Of a DNA stretch of 26,206 nt, positions 15,280 to 23,140 are shown piece after piece; the stretch's first letter is position 1; each line of letters starts with the position of its first letter. The DNA is from a virus: positions 1-26,206 of the IMG/VR virus record IMGVR_UViG_3300025141_000635, one strand, 5' to 3'. The notes under the pieces were generated by a model, which worked only from the letters and a program-made list of their open reading frames with translations, was not told where the DNA came from and made no database searches. Position numbers and translations under genes: made by a program.

Positions 15280-15682
15280 TTATTGGGATGAAATAACAGA
15301 AGAGGATAAAAAAACTTGGTCTAATTATATGATTAATCGTTTTCTTTCTATGAAGAGTGATTGGGTAGAACTTGTAAATGAATTTCAAAAATATAATGTA
15401 AAACCAAAAGATTTATATAAATTTTATATAAATGTTTTACCAAAAAGGAAACAGTGGTTAAAATATGTTAAAGGGAGAAATGATATGAACTATCCAAACT
15501 GGCTTATTAATATAGTACGTAATAATGATGAATGTAGTAGAGCTGAAGCTATAGAGGCTATAGGTTTTTATATGCTGACAGACGGTGGTATGCTTGAATT
15601 GCGTGAGATATTAGTAAAATGGGGTATTGAAGAGAGTAAGCTTAAAGAATTAGGAATAGACTTTACTAATCTTATTGTATGA
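15182..15682 (+). CDS. 62: Probable clamp loader small subunit, T4 gp62-like
   Basis: Likely the non-ATPase partner of gp44. 166 aa (T4 gp62 is 187). SNYMINRFLSMKSDWV (about 47-62) and VLPKRKQWLKYVKG (about 85-98) match the pattern of T4-type gp62 (a Y-x-x-F/I-M-V/N core and a VPRGKRYGKWAK-like element). The remainder is helical with a Lys/Glu C-terminus. The call rests on this weak pattern plus the presence of gp44 and gp45 and absence of another candidate. ATG 15182 has AGGA five bases upstream but lies 98 bases inside the FmdB gene. A later non-ATG start such as ATT 15266 after GGAG is possible, since the first 28 residues are low-complexity. Confidence 0.7.
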   Translation: MKPTIRKNQNQKKIKSKNLFHHLKNLTEIQNPNYWDEITEEDKKTWSNYMINRFLSMKSDWVELVNEFQKYNVKPKDLYKFYINVLPKRKQWLKYVKGRNDMNYPNWLINIVRNNDECSRAEAIEAIGFYMLTDGGMLELREILVKWGIEESKLKELGIDFTNLIV

Positions 15683-16752
15683 TAAAATCTTTGGTTAATT
15701 ATGAAGTTCTAAAAAAATTTACTAATGAAGATACTCTTGATTTAGAATACCATAAAGTAACAAATGACATTGAAAATACTGATATTGAGCGTGGTATAAA
15801 TATTATATTTAAATATTATCGTAAAAGTGGATTTCCCCATTATATTATAAATGATCAAGAAAAATATAGTCATTTTGAAAAGTTAAGAAAGTTTAATTCG
15901 AATACTATATTTGAAAACAATCAAATTATTCAAACGATGCATTGTTTACGGCTAGTGTGGTCATACTTTCCACATTGGATTGATGTTAGATGTGGAACAT
16001 CTTTAAGTCCAAGAGAGGCATTTAATGATGATGTTATGTTGAAAACAATTATTAAAAAATGTTGGAATTGGCAATTAAAATATGGTAATAATAAATTTAC
16101 TTTAAATAGATTTAGACAATCTTTGAAATTATATGGTGGTTCATATGGAGTTAGTAATTTTAGACCAACAGCAGCAAAATTAATTTATGAGAAGTATGGT
16201 GGTGATGGAGTAGTGTGGGATATGAGTTGTGGTTGGGGTGGAAGGTTATTGGGGTTTCTTGCAGCATCTAATACTAAACATTACATAGGAACTGAACCTG
16301 CCACGAGGACATATAATGGCCTATTAGAAATGAAAAAAGATTTTACATATCTAAATAAGAAAGTTGATATTTATAAAAAAGGAAGTGAAGAGTTTTTACC
16401 ACAAAAAGAATCTATTGACTTTTGTTTTACATCACCACCGTATTTTGATACGGAAAAATATAGCTTGGAAAAGTCACAAAGTTTTATTAAATTTCCAACA
16501 GAAGATGAATGGATAAATGGGTTTCTGAAAAAGACTATTGAAAACTGTTATAGTGGATTGAAATACAATTGTTATATGTTATTGAATATAGCAAAAACAA
16601 ATAAATATAAATGGATTGAGAAAGCAACTATTAGTAAAGCAAAAGAGGTTGGTTTTAATTTTGTAGATACTTTGGAGTTGATATTATCAAGTATTGCTGG
16701 AAAAGGTTATAAATATGAACCTGTATTTGTATTTAAAAAGGAACTATTATGA
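15679..16752 (+). CDS. SPPY-motif DNA methyltransferase-like protein 2
   Basis: A second probable amino-methyltransferase, 357 aa, paralogous to the gene at 11777. AdoMet motif I is VVWDMSCGWGGRLLGF (178-193), then HYIGTEP (201-207), and motif IV is FTSPPYF (250-256). The N-terminal 160 residues differ strongly from paralogue 1, so target choice may differ. The C-terminal part (KAKEVGFNFVDTLEL, YEPVFVFKKE) has the closing strands of a Rossmann methyltransferase. The start overlaps the gp62 stop (ATGA) and its own stop overlaps the NMAD1-like gene (ATGA). No restriction endonuclease with matching position is apparent, so self-modification is likelier than a restriction-modification pair. Confidence 0.75.
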   Translation: MIKSLVNYEVLKKFTNEDTLDLEYHKVTNDIENTDIERGINIIFKYYRKSGFPHYIINDQEKYSHFEKLRKFNSNTIFENNQIIQTMHCLRLVWSYFPHWIDVRCGTSLSPREAFNDDVMLKTIIKKCWNWQLKYGNNKFTLNRFRQSLKLYGGSYGVSNFRPTAAKLIYEKYGGDGVVWDMSCGWGGRLLGFLAASNTKHYIGTEPATRTYNGLLEMKKDFTYLNKKVDIYKKGSEEFLPQKESIDFCFTSPPYFDTEKYSLEKSQSFIKFPTEDEWINGFLKKTIENCYSGLKYNCYMLLNIAKTNKYKWIEKATISKAKEVGFNFVDTLELILSSIAGKGYKYEPVFVFKKELL

Positions 16753-17150
16753 AAGTTATAAAAGAAGCTAGTACAAAAAAAGGTATATCAGTAGAAACTA
16801 CACGTGATGAAGAATCTATTGTTGTACAAATGGAACGAGACTGGCCAGAAATGACTTCAGAATTTAAAAAAATTCAACAAGAACAATATGAGTTATTTTT
16901 ACTTAAACAACACGATTACGGCCCTGGCAATATTAGTGTTGGTTCTCAATTAAAAACAGAAGAAGAAGTAAATCTATCACTTATAGGTTTATGGTTTAGA
17001 ATGAATGATAAAATTCAAAGATTAAAAACTCTTTTACTTGGTGATAAGAAATCTGCAGTTAAAGATGAACCATTAGAAGATGCTTATCTTGATGTATCTA
17101 ATTATGGTATTATGGCAACTATAGTTGGTCGTGGTAAGTGGGGCAAATGA
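16749..17150 (+). CDS. DUF1599 / nucleotide-modification-associated domain 1 (NMAD1)-like protein
   Basis: 133 aa, mostly helical. The signature is LKQHDYGPGNI (52-62), followed by LIGLWFRMNDKIQRLKTLL (78-97) and EDAYLDVSNYGIMATIV (110-126), matching the conserved K-x-x-D-Y-G, R-x-x-R-L-K and D-x-x-N-Y blocks of the DUF1599/NMAD1 family. That family was predicted from gene context to be linked to nucleotide or DNA base modification; biochemical activity is not established to my knowledge. Direct coupling to methyltransferase 2 by an ATGA overlap fits this. It could instead act like an all-alpha nucleotide pyrophosphatase. Confidence 0.7.
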   Translation: MKVIKEASTKKGISVETTRDEESIVVQMERDWPEMTSEFKKIQQEQYELFLLKQHDYGPGNISVGSQLKTEEEVNLSLIGLWFRMNDKIQRLKTLLLGDKKSAVKDEPLEDAYLDVSNYGIMATIVGRGKWGK

Positions 17151-18010
17151 AAAATATATCATATAGTCAATATAGTCAATGGGCTGTTTGTCCATATCGT
17201 TGGAAACTGTTATATATAGATAAATTGGGAGAGTGGACAGATAATATACATACGTTGTTTGGAACATCAATGCATGAAGTTCTACAAACATATCTTACTG
17301 TGATGTATAGTGATACGATTAAGGACGCAGATAAACTACCTTTAGATCAAATGTTATTATATAGAATGAAAGAAAATTATGAAAATATTCTTAATAAAAA
17401 CGGGGGTGTTGTAATTTGTGAACAATATGAAATGGAAGAGTTTTATAGGCATGGATTGGTCATTTTAGATTGGTTTAAGAAAAAACGTGGTATGTATTTC
17501 AGTAAAAAAGGATATGAATTAGTTGGAGTAGAAGTTCCTATTAAGTATAAATTACCAAGTGGTATAAATTTTATTGGATATATAGATGTTATCATACGTG
17601 ATGTATTGAGAGATAAACATAAAATTATAGATATTAAAACTTCTACAATGGGATGGAATAAATGGCAAAAGGCAGATAAAAATAAAACAGATCAAATTTT
17701 ATTATATAAACAGTTTTATGGGAAACAAAATAATATTTCGTTAGATAAAATTGATGTAGAGTATTTTATTGTTAAAAGAAAATTATATGAGAAAGTAGAT
17801 TTTCCTCAAAGAAGAGTACAGACATTTATACCAGCGAATGGTACTCCAAGTATAAATAAAGTTACTAATAATTTAAAATTGTTTATTGATGAATGTTTTT
17901 CTGGTAAAGAACATAATACAAGTCATACGTATAGAAAAATCCCATCAAAGAAAAATTGTAGATGGTGTGAATTTAATCAGACAGAATATTGTGATGAAGG
18001 CATAAAATAA
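17147..18010 (+). CDS. PD-(D/E)XK nuclease, Cas4/RecB-like, with probable Fe-S cluster
   Basis: 287 aa. N-terminal SQYSQWAVCPYRWK (7-20) is the opening motif of this superfamily; GTSMHEVLQ (near 43) is motif I; GYIDVI and KIIDIKTS give the catalytic D...D-x-K; QILLYKQFY is the following Q-x-x-x-Y motif. Cysteines C15, C271, C274 and C282 (CRWCEFNQTEYC) are placed as in Fe-S-containing Cas4/AddB nucleases. Likely role: exonuclease in recombination or host DNA breakdown. Start is ATG 17147, overlapping the upstream stop (ATGA), rather than GTG 17138. Confidence 0.88.
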   Translation: MKNISYSQYSQWAVCPYRWKLLYIDKLGEWTDNIHTLFGTSMHEVLQTYLTVMYSDTIKDADKLPLDQMLLYRMKENYENILNKNGGVVICEQYEMEEFYRHGLVILDWFKKKRGMYFSKKGYELVGVEVPIKYKLPSGINFIGYIDVIIRDVLRDKHKIIDIKTSTMGWNKWQKADKNKTDQILLYKQFYGKQNNISLDKIDVEYFIVKRKLYEKVDFPQRRVQTFIPANGTPSINKVTNNLKLFIDECFSGKEHNTSHTYRKIPSKKNCRWCEFNQTEYCDEGIK

Positions 18011-18435
18011 TGTTATCTAAAATAAGTTTAAGACTAAAATTATCAGATTTTATTAATACTGATATAGAACAAACTGTTATGGATATGATAAATGCTGCAC
18101 ATCTTAAATTAAATTCTGCAGTTATATTGTATTTGTGGTATGACGAAGATGAGTTATCGTTAACAGAGTTAAAAACTTTTTTAATGAAGTGGGATAGTAA
18201 ATTACATTTTAAAACTATTGTAACATCAAATAGTAAAATGTCAAATGCTAATTTTATATGGTATGATATTATTCCAGATGAGTATTATACAGAAAGGTTA
18301 AATAGACGATTTGCATATAAATATTTTTATAAAACTGATATATTAAATGGATTAAAAGAATTTTATAAATGTGCAAAATTTATAATTTCAGATAAGCCAC
18401 CACGTAAACAAAAGAGAAATGATTATGAGGGGTGA
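18010..18435 (+). CDS. Unrecognised protein, 141 aa
   Basis: No family recognised. Alpha/beta character: a helix-rich start (DIEQTVMDMINAAHLKLN), a strand (AVILYLWYDED), a helix (LTELKTFLMKW) and further strands (FKTIVTS, NFIWYDII). The C-terminus is basic (KPPRKQKR). The alternation suggests a small Rossmann-like or Toprim-like domain but no motif confirms it. It is coupled to the nuclease gene by TAATG and overlaps the DUF2493 gene, so a joint role with those neighbours is possible. Confidence 0.7.
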   Translation: MLSKISLRLKLSDFINTDIEQTVMDMINAAHLKLNSAVILYLWYDEDELSLTELKTFLMKWDSKLHFKTIVTSNSKMSNANFIWYDIIPDEYYTERLNRRFAYKYFYKTDILNGLKEFYKCAKFIISDKPPRKQKRNDYEG

Positions 18436-18865
18436 TGAATGGAAGTGGTGGAAACAGAGAAGTATTAGAGTGGCTATAGTTGGTAGTAGGCAATATTTGA
18501 ATAACAGAAAGATTAAAGATTTTATTTATAGGTTGAAAGAAAAATATGGTGAAGAAGTAGAAATAGTGAGTGGTGGTCAACCATTGGGAGCTGACGGAAT
18601 AGCAAAACATATTGCTTTAGAGTTTGGTATGAATTATATTGAATTTCCACCAGCACATTATAAACATAATATACATTGTAAATTATCAGCTGAATATTAT
18701 GGTAAGAAATATTATGTGAGCAATTTTTTTAAAAGAAATAAACAAATAGCAGAATATAGTGATATAGTTGTTGCATTTATACCAGATGGTATTGAGTCAA
18801 GAGGCACTATGAATACTGTTAAATATGCTACAGAAATGAAAAAATTAATAAAAATATTTAATTAG
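18419..18865 (+). CDS. DUF2493 / SLOG-superfamily protein
   Basis: 148 aa. Rossmann-like SLOG features: RVAIVGSR (17-24), EIVSGGQPLGADGIAKHIA (48-66; Gly-rich nucleotide loop), RNKQIAEYSDIVVAF (106-120) and SRGTMNTVKYA (127-137). These match the DUF2493 pattern of I-V-G-S-R, S-G-G-x-x-G-A-D, R-N and G-T blocks. SLOG proteins bind nucleotides or nucleotide-derived signals, and DUF2493 members are frequent in phages, with no settled role. Start ATG 18419 (or in-frame 18425) is within the preceding gene. The protein ends just before a strongly A+T-rich spacer. Confidence 0.85.
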   Translation: MIMRGDEWKWWKQRSIRVAIVGSRQYLNNRKIKDFIYRLKEKYGEEVEIVSGGQPLGADGIAKHIALEFGMNYIEFPPAHYKHNIHCKLSAEYYGKKYYVSNFFKRNKQIAEYSDIVVAFIPDGIESRGTMNTVKYATEMKKLIKIFN

Positions 18866-18909
18866 TATATATTTATATATAGATATACATATATACAAAG
18901 GGTTTTGTT
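18866..18909 (+). promoter_or_regulatory. A+T-rich alternating spacer, possible promoter
   Basis: A 44-base gap made of TA-steps (TATATATTTATATATAG then ATATACATATATAC). It echoes the TATATAT boxes ahead of genes 32, nrdJ and 45, but I find no good -35 box. A phage-type promoter without -35 is possible. Confidence 0.25.
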
Positions 18910-19101
18910 ATGGAATACAAATTAACTTCGGTAAAAGTTTTAAAAGATTTATATAAGAAATTCAAAATATCAAATTTAAGTGACGAATTTACTTTACAAA
19001 AATTAGTAAATCGTTCAATGGATTTATATTTATTAGATGAAAAATTTAAAACTAAAATTAAAGATTGGAAAAATTTGAAACCGAGTGGGAGTAGATTATA
19101 A
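18910..19101 (+). CDS. Small basic protein, 63 aa, unrecognised
   Basis: Lys-rich (basic) with helical segments SVKVLKDLYKKFK and EFTLQKLVNRSMDLYLLDEKFK. The latter has the look of a ribbon-helix-helix-type regulator (KLVNRSMDLYL), but the strand portion is not clear, so this is only a suggestion. AAAGGG lies upstream of ATG 18910. Coupled to the next tiny gene by TAATG. Confidence 0.6.
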   Translation: MEYKLTSVKVLKDLYKKFKISNLSDEFTLQKLVNRSMDLYLLDEKFKTKIKDWKNLKPSGSRL

Positions 19102-19235
19102 TGGAAGGCAGATTGAGTGAAAGAATACTTGATAAAATCTATGATGTTTTAGTTCGGATAGATAAGAGATTAAAAATTATAGAGGACAGTCTTAAAAAAG
19201 AAAAAAAAGATAAAAAGCAGTTATTAAATGATTAA
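19101..19235 (+). CDS. Tiny coiled-coil protein, 44 aa
   Basis: ATG 19101 overlaps the upstream TAA (TAATG), and the frame runs to TAA 19233-19235. The product starts MEGRLSERILDKIYDV and has heptad-like spacing of I, L and V (ILDKIYDVLVRIDKRLKII), then a Lys/Glu tail, so it should form one amphipathic helix. Function unknown. The coupling and the lack of any other frame here support it being translated. Confidence 0.55.
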   Translation: MEGRLSERILDKIYDVLVRIDKRLKIIEDSLKKEKKDKKQLLND

Positions 19236-19256
19236 TTTTTAATTTGAGAGGTTATT

Positions 19257-20648
19257 ATGTCAAAACGTAAAATTTTGTTATTATCAGACGACTTGAGAAT
19301 GTCAAGTGGTGTTGGTACAATGTCAAGAGAGTTTGTACTTGGTACAATTGATAAATATGATTGGGTACAAGTAGGTGGTGCTATACAACATCCAGAAGAT
19401 GGTAAAATTATTGATATGAATGAATCAGTTAGAGCAGAAACTGGAGTTGAAGATGCTAGTTTAGTAATATATCCTATTAGTGGATATGGCAATCAAGAAT
19501 TATTGAGGTCTATCCTCGATAAAGAAAACCCAGACGCTATTTTACATTATACAGATCCAAGATTTTGGAGATGGTTATATGATATGGAACATGAAATTAG
19601 GCAGGAGATGCCTATTTTTTATTATAATATATGGGATGATTGGCCAGCCCCACAATATAATGAGTTCTTTTATGAGTCGTGTGATTTAATTATGAATATT
19701 TCCAAACAGACTGTTGCTATTGTAAAAGATGTTTGGACTAAGCACCCACCTGAAGATTGGCAAGTAACTTATTTACCACACGGAATCAATGAGGAATACT
19801 TTAAGCCATTAACTGTTTTTGAAGGTGATTATACGGAGATGGAAGCATTTAAAGAACAAATAACTGATGAAGAAGTAGAATTTATTGTTTTTTATAACAA
19901 TAGGAATATTAGAAGAAAGTCGCCGGGAGATGTTATATATGCATTTAAAACATTTTGTGAATCTTTAACAGAAGAAGATGCTAAAAAATGTTGTTTATTG
20001 ATGCACACACAACCACGAGATGAAAACGGTACTGATTTACCAGCACTTGTTGAAGCTCTTTGTCCTGAATATGTAAAAGTATATTTTTCTGATAGAAAAT
20101 TAGAACCACATGAATTAAATTATTTATATAATATATCTAGTGTAACTATTAATTTAGCGTCTAATGAAGGATTTGGATTAGGTACGGCAGAATCATTGAT
20201 GACAGGGACACCTATTATAGTAAATGTTACTGGTGGATTACAAGACCAATGTGGGTTTAAGTATAAAGGAAAACATTTAGATGAAAATGATTATAGTGAA
20301 ATACAGTCATTACATGACCATAAAAAATGGAAAAATAATGAGGATTTAACTTGGGGTGAATGGGTATATCCAGTTTGGCCATCAAATAGATCATTGGTAG
20401 GTTCAATACCAACACCATATATTTTCGATGATAGATGTGATTATGAGGATGCAGCAGATGCTATAAGATATTGGTATGATATGGATGTGGAAAAAAGAAA
20501 TGAGTGTGGAATGGCGGGATATGAGTTTGTTTGCAGTGATATATCAATGATGACTGCTAAAAAAATGTCTCAAAATTTTATTGATCAGATGGACAAAGGA
20601 TTTGAAATGTGGAAACCAAGAAAACGTTATACAATGTATAAAACTTAG
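19257..20648 (+). CDS. GT-B glycosyltransferase (GT4-like) 1
   Basis: Transfers a sugar from a nucleotide-sugar donor to an unknown acceptor. 463 aa. N-terminal Rossmann half begins KRKILLLSDDLRMSSGVGTMSREF, the usual acceptor-side opening with Gly-rich loop. The C-terminal donor half has the E-x7-E motif, E304 and E312, in SNEGFGLGTAESLMTGTPII. HGINEEYFKP (175-184) is the typical inter-domain segment. No signal peptide or membrane helix, so it acts in the cytoplasm. Start ATG 19257 follows GAGAGG. It is the first gene of the glycan island and is followed 8 bases later by a second GT-B gene. Confidence 0.88.
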   Translation: MSKRKILLLSDDLRMSSGVGTMSREFVLGTIDKYDWVQVGGAIQHPEDGKIIDMNESVRAETGVEDASLVIYPISGYGNQELLRSILDKENPDAILHYTDPRFWRWLYDMEHEIRQEMPIFYYNIWDDWPAPQYNEFFYESCDLIMNISKQTVAIVKDVWTKHPPEDWQVTYLPHGINEEYFKPLTVFEGDYTEMEAFKEQITDEEVEFIVFYNNRNIRRKSPGDVIYAFKTFCESLTEEDAKKCCLLMHTQPRDENGTDLPALVEALCPEYVKVYFSDRKLEPHELNYLYNISSVTINLASNEGFGLGTAESLMTGTPIIVNVTGGLQDQCGFKYKGKHLDENDYSEIQSLHDHKKWKNNEDLTWGEWVYPVWPSNRSLVGSIPTPYIFDDRCDYEDAADAIRYWYDMDVEKRNECGMAGYEFVCSDISMMTAKKMSQNFIDQMDKGFEMWKPRKRYTMYKT

Positions 20649-20656
20649 GAGAAAAT

Positions 20657-21988
20657 ATGAGTGATAAACCTTTATGTTTAGTTACAGCACCTGTTGCAAC
20701 AAGGAGCGGATATGGATCTCATAGTAGAGATATTTGTAGGTCGCTTATTAAGCTTGATAGATTTGATGTAAAAATTTGGCCAGTTCGTTGGGGCAACACA
20801 CCAATGAATGCATTAGATCCAAATGATGAGAATGATAAACCAATAGTGGATAGATTATTGGATGCCCCAGATTTACCAAAACAACCAGAGGTTCATATTC
20901 ATATCGTAATTCCTAATGAATTCAGTACTGTGGGTAAATATAATATAGGTATTACTGCTGGAGTAGAAACAACAGTATGTCCATCAGATTGGATACAAGG
21001 CATGAATAGAATGGATTTAAATATTGTTCCTTCTAATTTTGTAAAAGAAGTTATGTTATCAACAAAGTTTGATTCTTTAAATGATCAAACACAAGAAAAA
21101 ATAGGAGAATTATCTGTTGAAAAACCAATTGAAGTTCTTTTTGAAGGAGTTGATTCGACTATATTCAAAAAAACAAAAGAATTTTCAAAAGAATTGGTAG
21201 ATGAGTTTGAAAAAATAGAGGAGAAGTTTTGTTTTTTGTATGTTGGACATTGGCTACAAGGTGGTTTGGGAGTAGATAGAAAAGATACTGGTATGTTAAT
21301 AAAAGTTTTTCTTGAAACATTTAAAAATAAACCAGTAAAACCAGCATTAGTTATGAAAACAAGTGGTGCTACACTTTCTGTGTTAGATAGAGAAGATATT
21401 TTAGAAAAAATACAACATATTAAAAATTCTGTAAAAGGAGATTTACCAAGTATTTATTTGTTACATGGAGATTTTACTGATATAGAAATGAATGAATTAT
21501 ATAATCATCCTAAAGTTAAAGCACACGTAACATTAACTCACGGAGAGGGATTTGGTAGGCCATTACTTGAGGCAACGATTTCAGAGAAACCTGTAATAGC
21601 ACCAGGATGGAGTGGACATTGCGATTTTTTACATCCAGATCAAGCTATTTTACTTGGTGGTAGTATGAGTAGAGTTGAAAAGGATTCTTTTCAAGAAAAT
21701 ATTTGGGTTGATGGGGCCGAATGGTTTACTGCAAATTATATGGAAGCCTCCAATACAATTAAAGATGTGTACGTTAATTATAAAAAATATACTTTAAGTG
21801 CAAAAAAATTAGGAATAGTTAATAAAGGTAAGTTTTCTTTAGATACAATGACTAAAAAATTTGGTAAAATTCTTGACGATAATGTTCCTGAATTTCCAAA
21901 AGAGGTTGAGTTGAATTTACCAAAACTTAAAAAAACTAATGAAAACAAGGCACCCAAAATCAAATTACCAAAATTAAAAAGAGTGTAG
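20657..21988 (+). CDS. GT-B glycosyltransferase (GT4-like) 2
   Basis: 443 aa. The N-terminus (LCLVTAPVATRSGYGSHSRDICRSL) is a GT-B acceptor domain with the Gly-rich loop. The C-terminal half carries HGEGFGRPLLEATISEKPVIAPGWSGH, giving the E-x7-E donor motif. FLYVGHWLQGGLGVDRKDTG is the usual start of the second domain. The C-terminal tail is unusual: Lys/Pro/Leu-rich with LPKLK twice, probably disordered and basic, perhaps for contact with a membrane or nucleic acid. It has AGGAG before ATG 20657. It likely acts in the same pathway as the preceding gene. Confidence 0.87.
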   Translation: MSDKPLCLVTAPVATRSGYGSHSRDICRSLIKLDRFDVKIWPVRWGNTPMNALDPNDENDKPIVDRLLDAPDLPKQPEVHIHIVIPNEFSTVGKYNIGITAGVETTVCPSDWIQGMNRMDLNIVPSNFVKEVMLSTKFDSLNDQTQEKIGELSVEKPIEVLFEGVDSTIFKKTKEFSKELVDEFEKIEEKFCFLYVGHWLQGGLGVDRKDTGMLIKVFLETFKNKPVKPALVMKTSGATLSVLDREDILEKIQHIKNSVKGDLPSIYLLHGDFTDIEMNELYNHPKVKAHVTLTHGEGFGRPLLEATISEKPVIAPGWSGHCDFLHPDQAILLGGSMSRVEKDSFQENIWVDGAEWFTANYMEASNTIKDVYVNYKKYTLSAKKLGIVNKGKFSLDTMTKKFGKILDDNVPEFPKEVELNLPKLKKTNENKAPKIKLPKLKRV

Positions 21989-21990
21989 TT

Positions 21991-22203
21991 ATGAAAGAAT
22001 CATTAAAGAAAAAGTTAATATCTATTTTTGATTGGAATAGGAATAAAAGAATAGATTGGTATGAAATATTCTTTCCAATACCAGATATAAATAGAAATAA
22101 AAAAGTTGACTGGTGGGAAGCTTTGTCAGCTGTAATAGTACTTATATTATTTTATGGTACAATAGTAGGTGGTGCTATGGCGCTACAGGCTATACTGAAA
22201 TAA
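21991..22203 (+). CDS. Mini membrane protein with two EF-hand-like calcium loops, 70 aa
   Basis: The N-terminal part contains two near-identical 12-residue loops that fit the EF-hand ligand pattern (acidic or Asn at 1, 3, 5, 9 and Glu at 12, hydrophobic at 8): D14-W-N-R-N-K-R-I-D22-W-Y-E25 and D32-I-N-R-N-K-K-V-D40-W-W-E43. The loops start only 18 residues apart, shorter than in ordinary paired EF-hands, so a dockerin- or thrombospondin-like calcium repeat is an alternative. Residues 45-66 are a hydrophobic helix (ALSAVIVLILFYGTIVGGAMAL), which should cross the membrane. The N-terminus is basic. It lies between glycosyltransferases and other unknowns. Calcium binding is inferred from the pattern only. 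Confidence 0.7.
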   Translation: MKESLKKKLISIFDWNRNKRIDWYEIFFPIPDINRNKKVDWWEALSAVIVLILFYGTIVGGAMALQAILK

Positions 22204-22212
22204 GGATTAGAT

Positions 22213-22662
22213 ATGGAAAGAGTAATAGATTGTCCTGTTTGTTTTGATGTGGATCATTGTTTTGAAGAAATACAAAAAGAGTTTAGTTCATTTTTGTGTT
22301 TTAAGTGTGGATTTATGAGTGATTCACGGTATGAAACGGAGAGTTTAAGATTGATTGAAAATCTTAAAAGTTCACCAAAACTTGTGCAGGATTTAAAATT
22401 TTTGGATAAAAAGAGAAACATAACTTGGTTTCCAGCAGTAATTAATATGGGAACTTTGGGAATAATTTTCCCAGAGGGGACAAAGAAAAATTGGGGTTGG
22501 AGATATGCTAAAGTAATAGACATTCCCGAAGAAGAACAGTCTAAATATGATAATTATAGTCAGAGACTTGATGTTGAAAATGCAAAAAAGTTTGGACAAT
22601 ATGAATTCATTGAGGCCTGTAAAAAAATGGGAATAACTAGAGACATTAAACCAGATGCCTAA
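22213..22662 (+). CDS. Zinc-ribbon phage protein, 149 aa, function unknown
   Basis: The N-terminal domain has C7/C10 (DCPVCF) and C29/C32 (CFKCG), a probable zinc knuckle pair. The remaining residues include ITWFPAVINMGTLGIIFPEG and WGWRYAKVIDIPEEEQ, probably beta-rich. I have an impression of a recurring conserved protein in marine T4-like phages, but I cannot name a function. It overlaps the next gene by 8 bases. Confidence 0.72.
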   Translation: MERVIDCPVCFDVDHCFEEIQKEFSSFLCFKCGFMSDSRYETESLRLIENLKSSPKLVQDLKFLDKKRNITWFPAVINMGTLGIIFPEGTKKNWGWRYAKVIDIPEEEQSKYDNYSQRLDVENAKKFGQYEFIEACKKMGITRDIKPDA

Positions 22663-23140
22663 ACAAGTATATACTTGGGGTAAAGTAAAACCTGGTGATA
22701 TTATATCTTTCCGATATACGGGAAAAGGCACAGCAGGGTATTTGACTACATTACTTGTATTGAATCCAAGAATGCCTTATAAAAGAAAAGATACTACTAA
22801 AACATTTCATTTAATTGGTTTAAAATTAGAAAGTAGAGGAATTGTACCTACTATTAGAAATAAACCAATACTTGTTCAAATCTTAGAACGAATAGGTGAA
22901 GTAAAAATTATAGATATAGATAATGATATTTATAGAGTAAATATAAAAGGTGTTGGTGTAAGAGGAGCAAGACCGGCGATTTATAAAAAGATAAAAAGAT
23001 ATTTAAATAAATTTTTAGTTTATAGAACGTATGATTATAAAGAGGCTAGAAAATCACAAGTATTTTTAGAGCCAATCGTTTTACCAAAAGAATTTAAAGA
23101 GGTTTTAATTGAAGATTTCCTACGCGATTACAGTTCATAA
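22655..23140 (+). CDS. Unrecognised beta-rich protein, 161 aa
   Basis: The N-terminal domain (KVKPGDIISFRYTGKGTAGYLTTLLVLNPRMPY) has the look of an SH3-like beta barrel. The rest is basic and mixed. No catalytic motif or membrane helix. Start ATG 22655 is inside the end of the zinc-ribbon gene, with no strong Shine-Dalgarno. It overlaps the next gene by 32 bases. I could not assign a family. Confidence 0.7.
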   Translation: MPKQVYTWGKVKPGDIISFRYTGKGTAGYLTTLLVLNPRMPYKRKDTTKTFHLIGLKLESRGIVPTIRNKPILVQILERIGEVKIIDIDNDIYRVNIKGVGVRGARPAIYKKIKRYLNKFLVYRTYDYKEARKSQVFLEPIVLPKEFKEVLIEDFLRDYSS

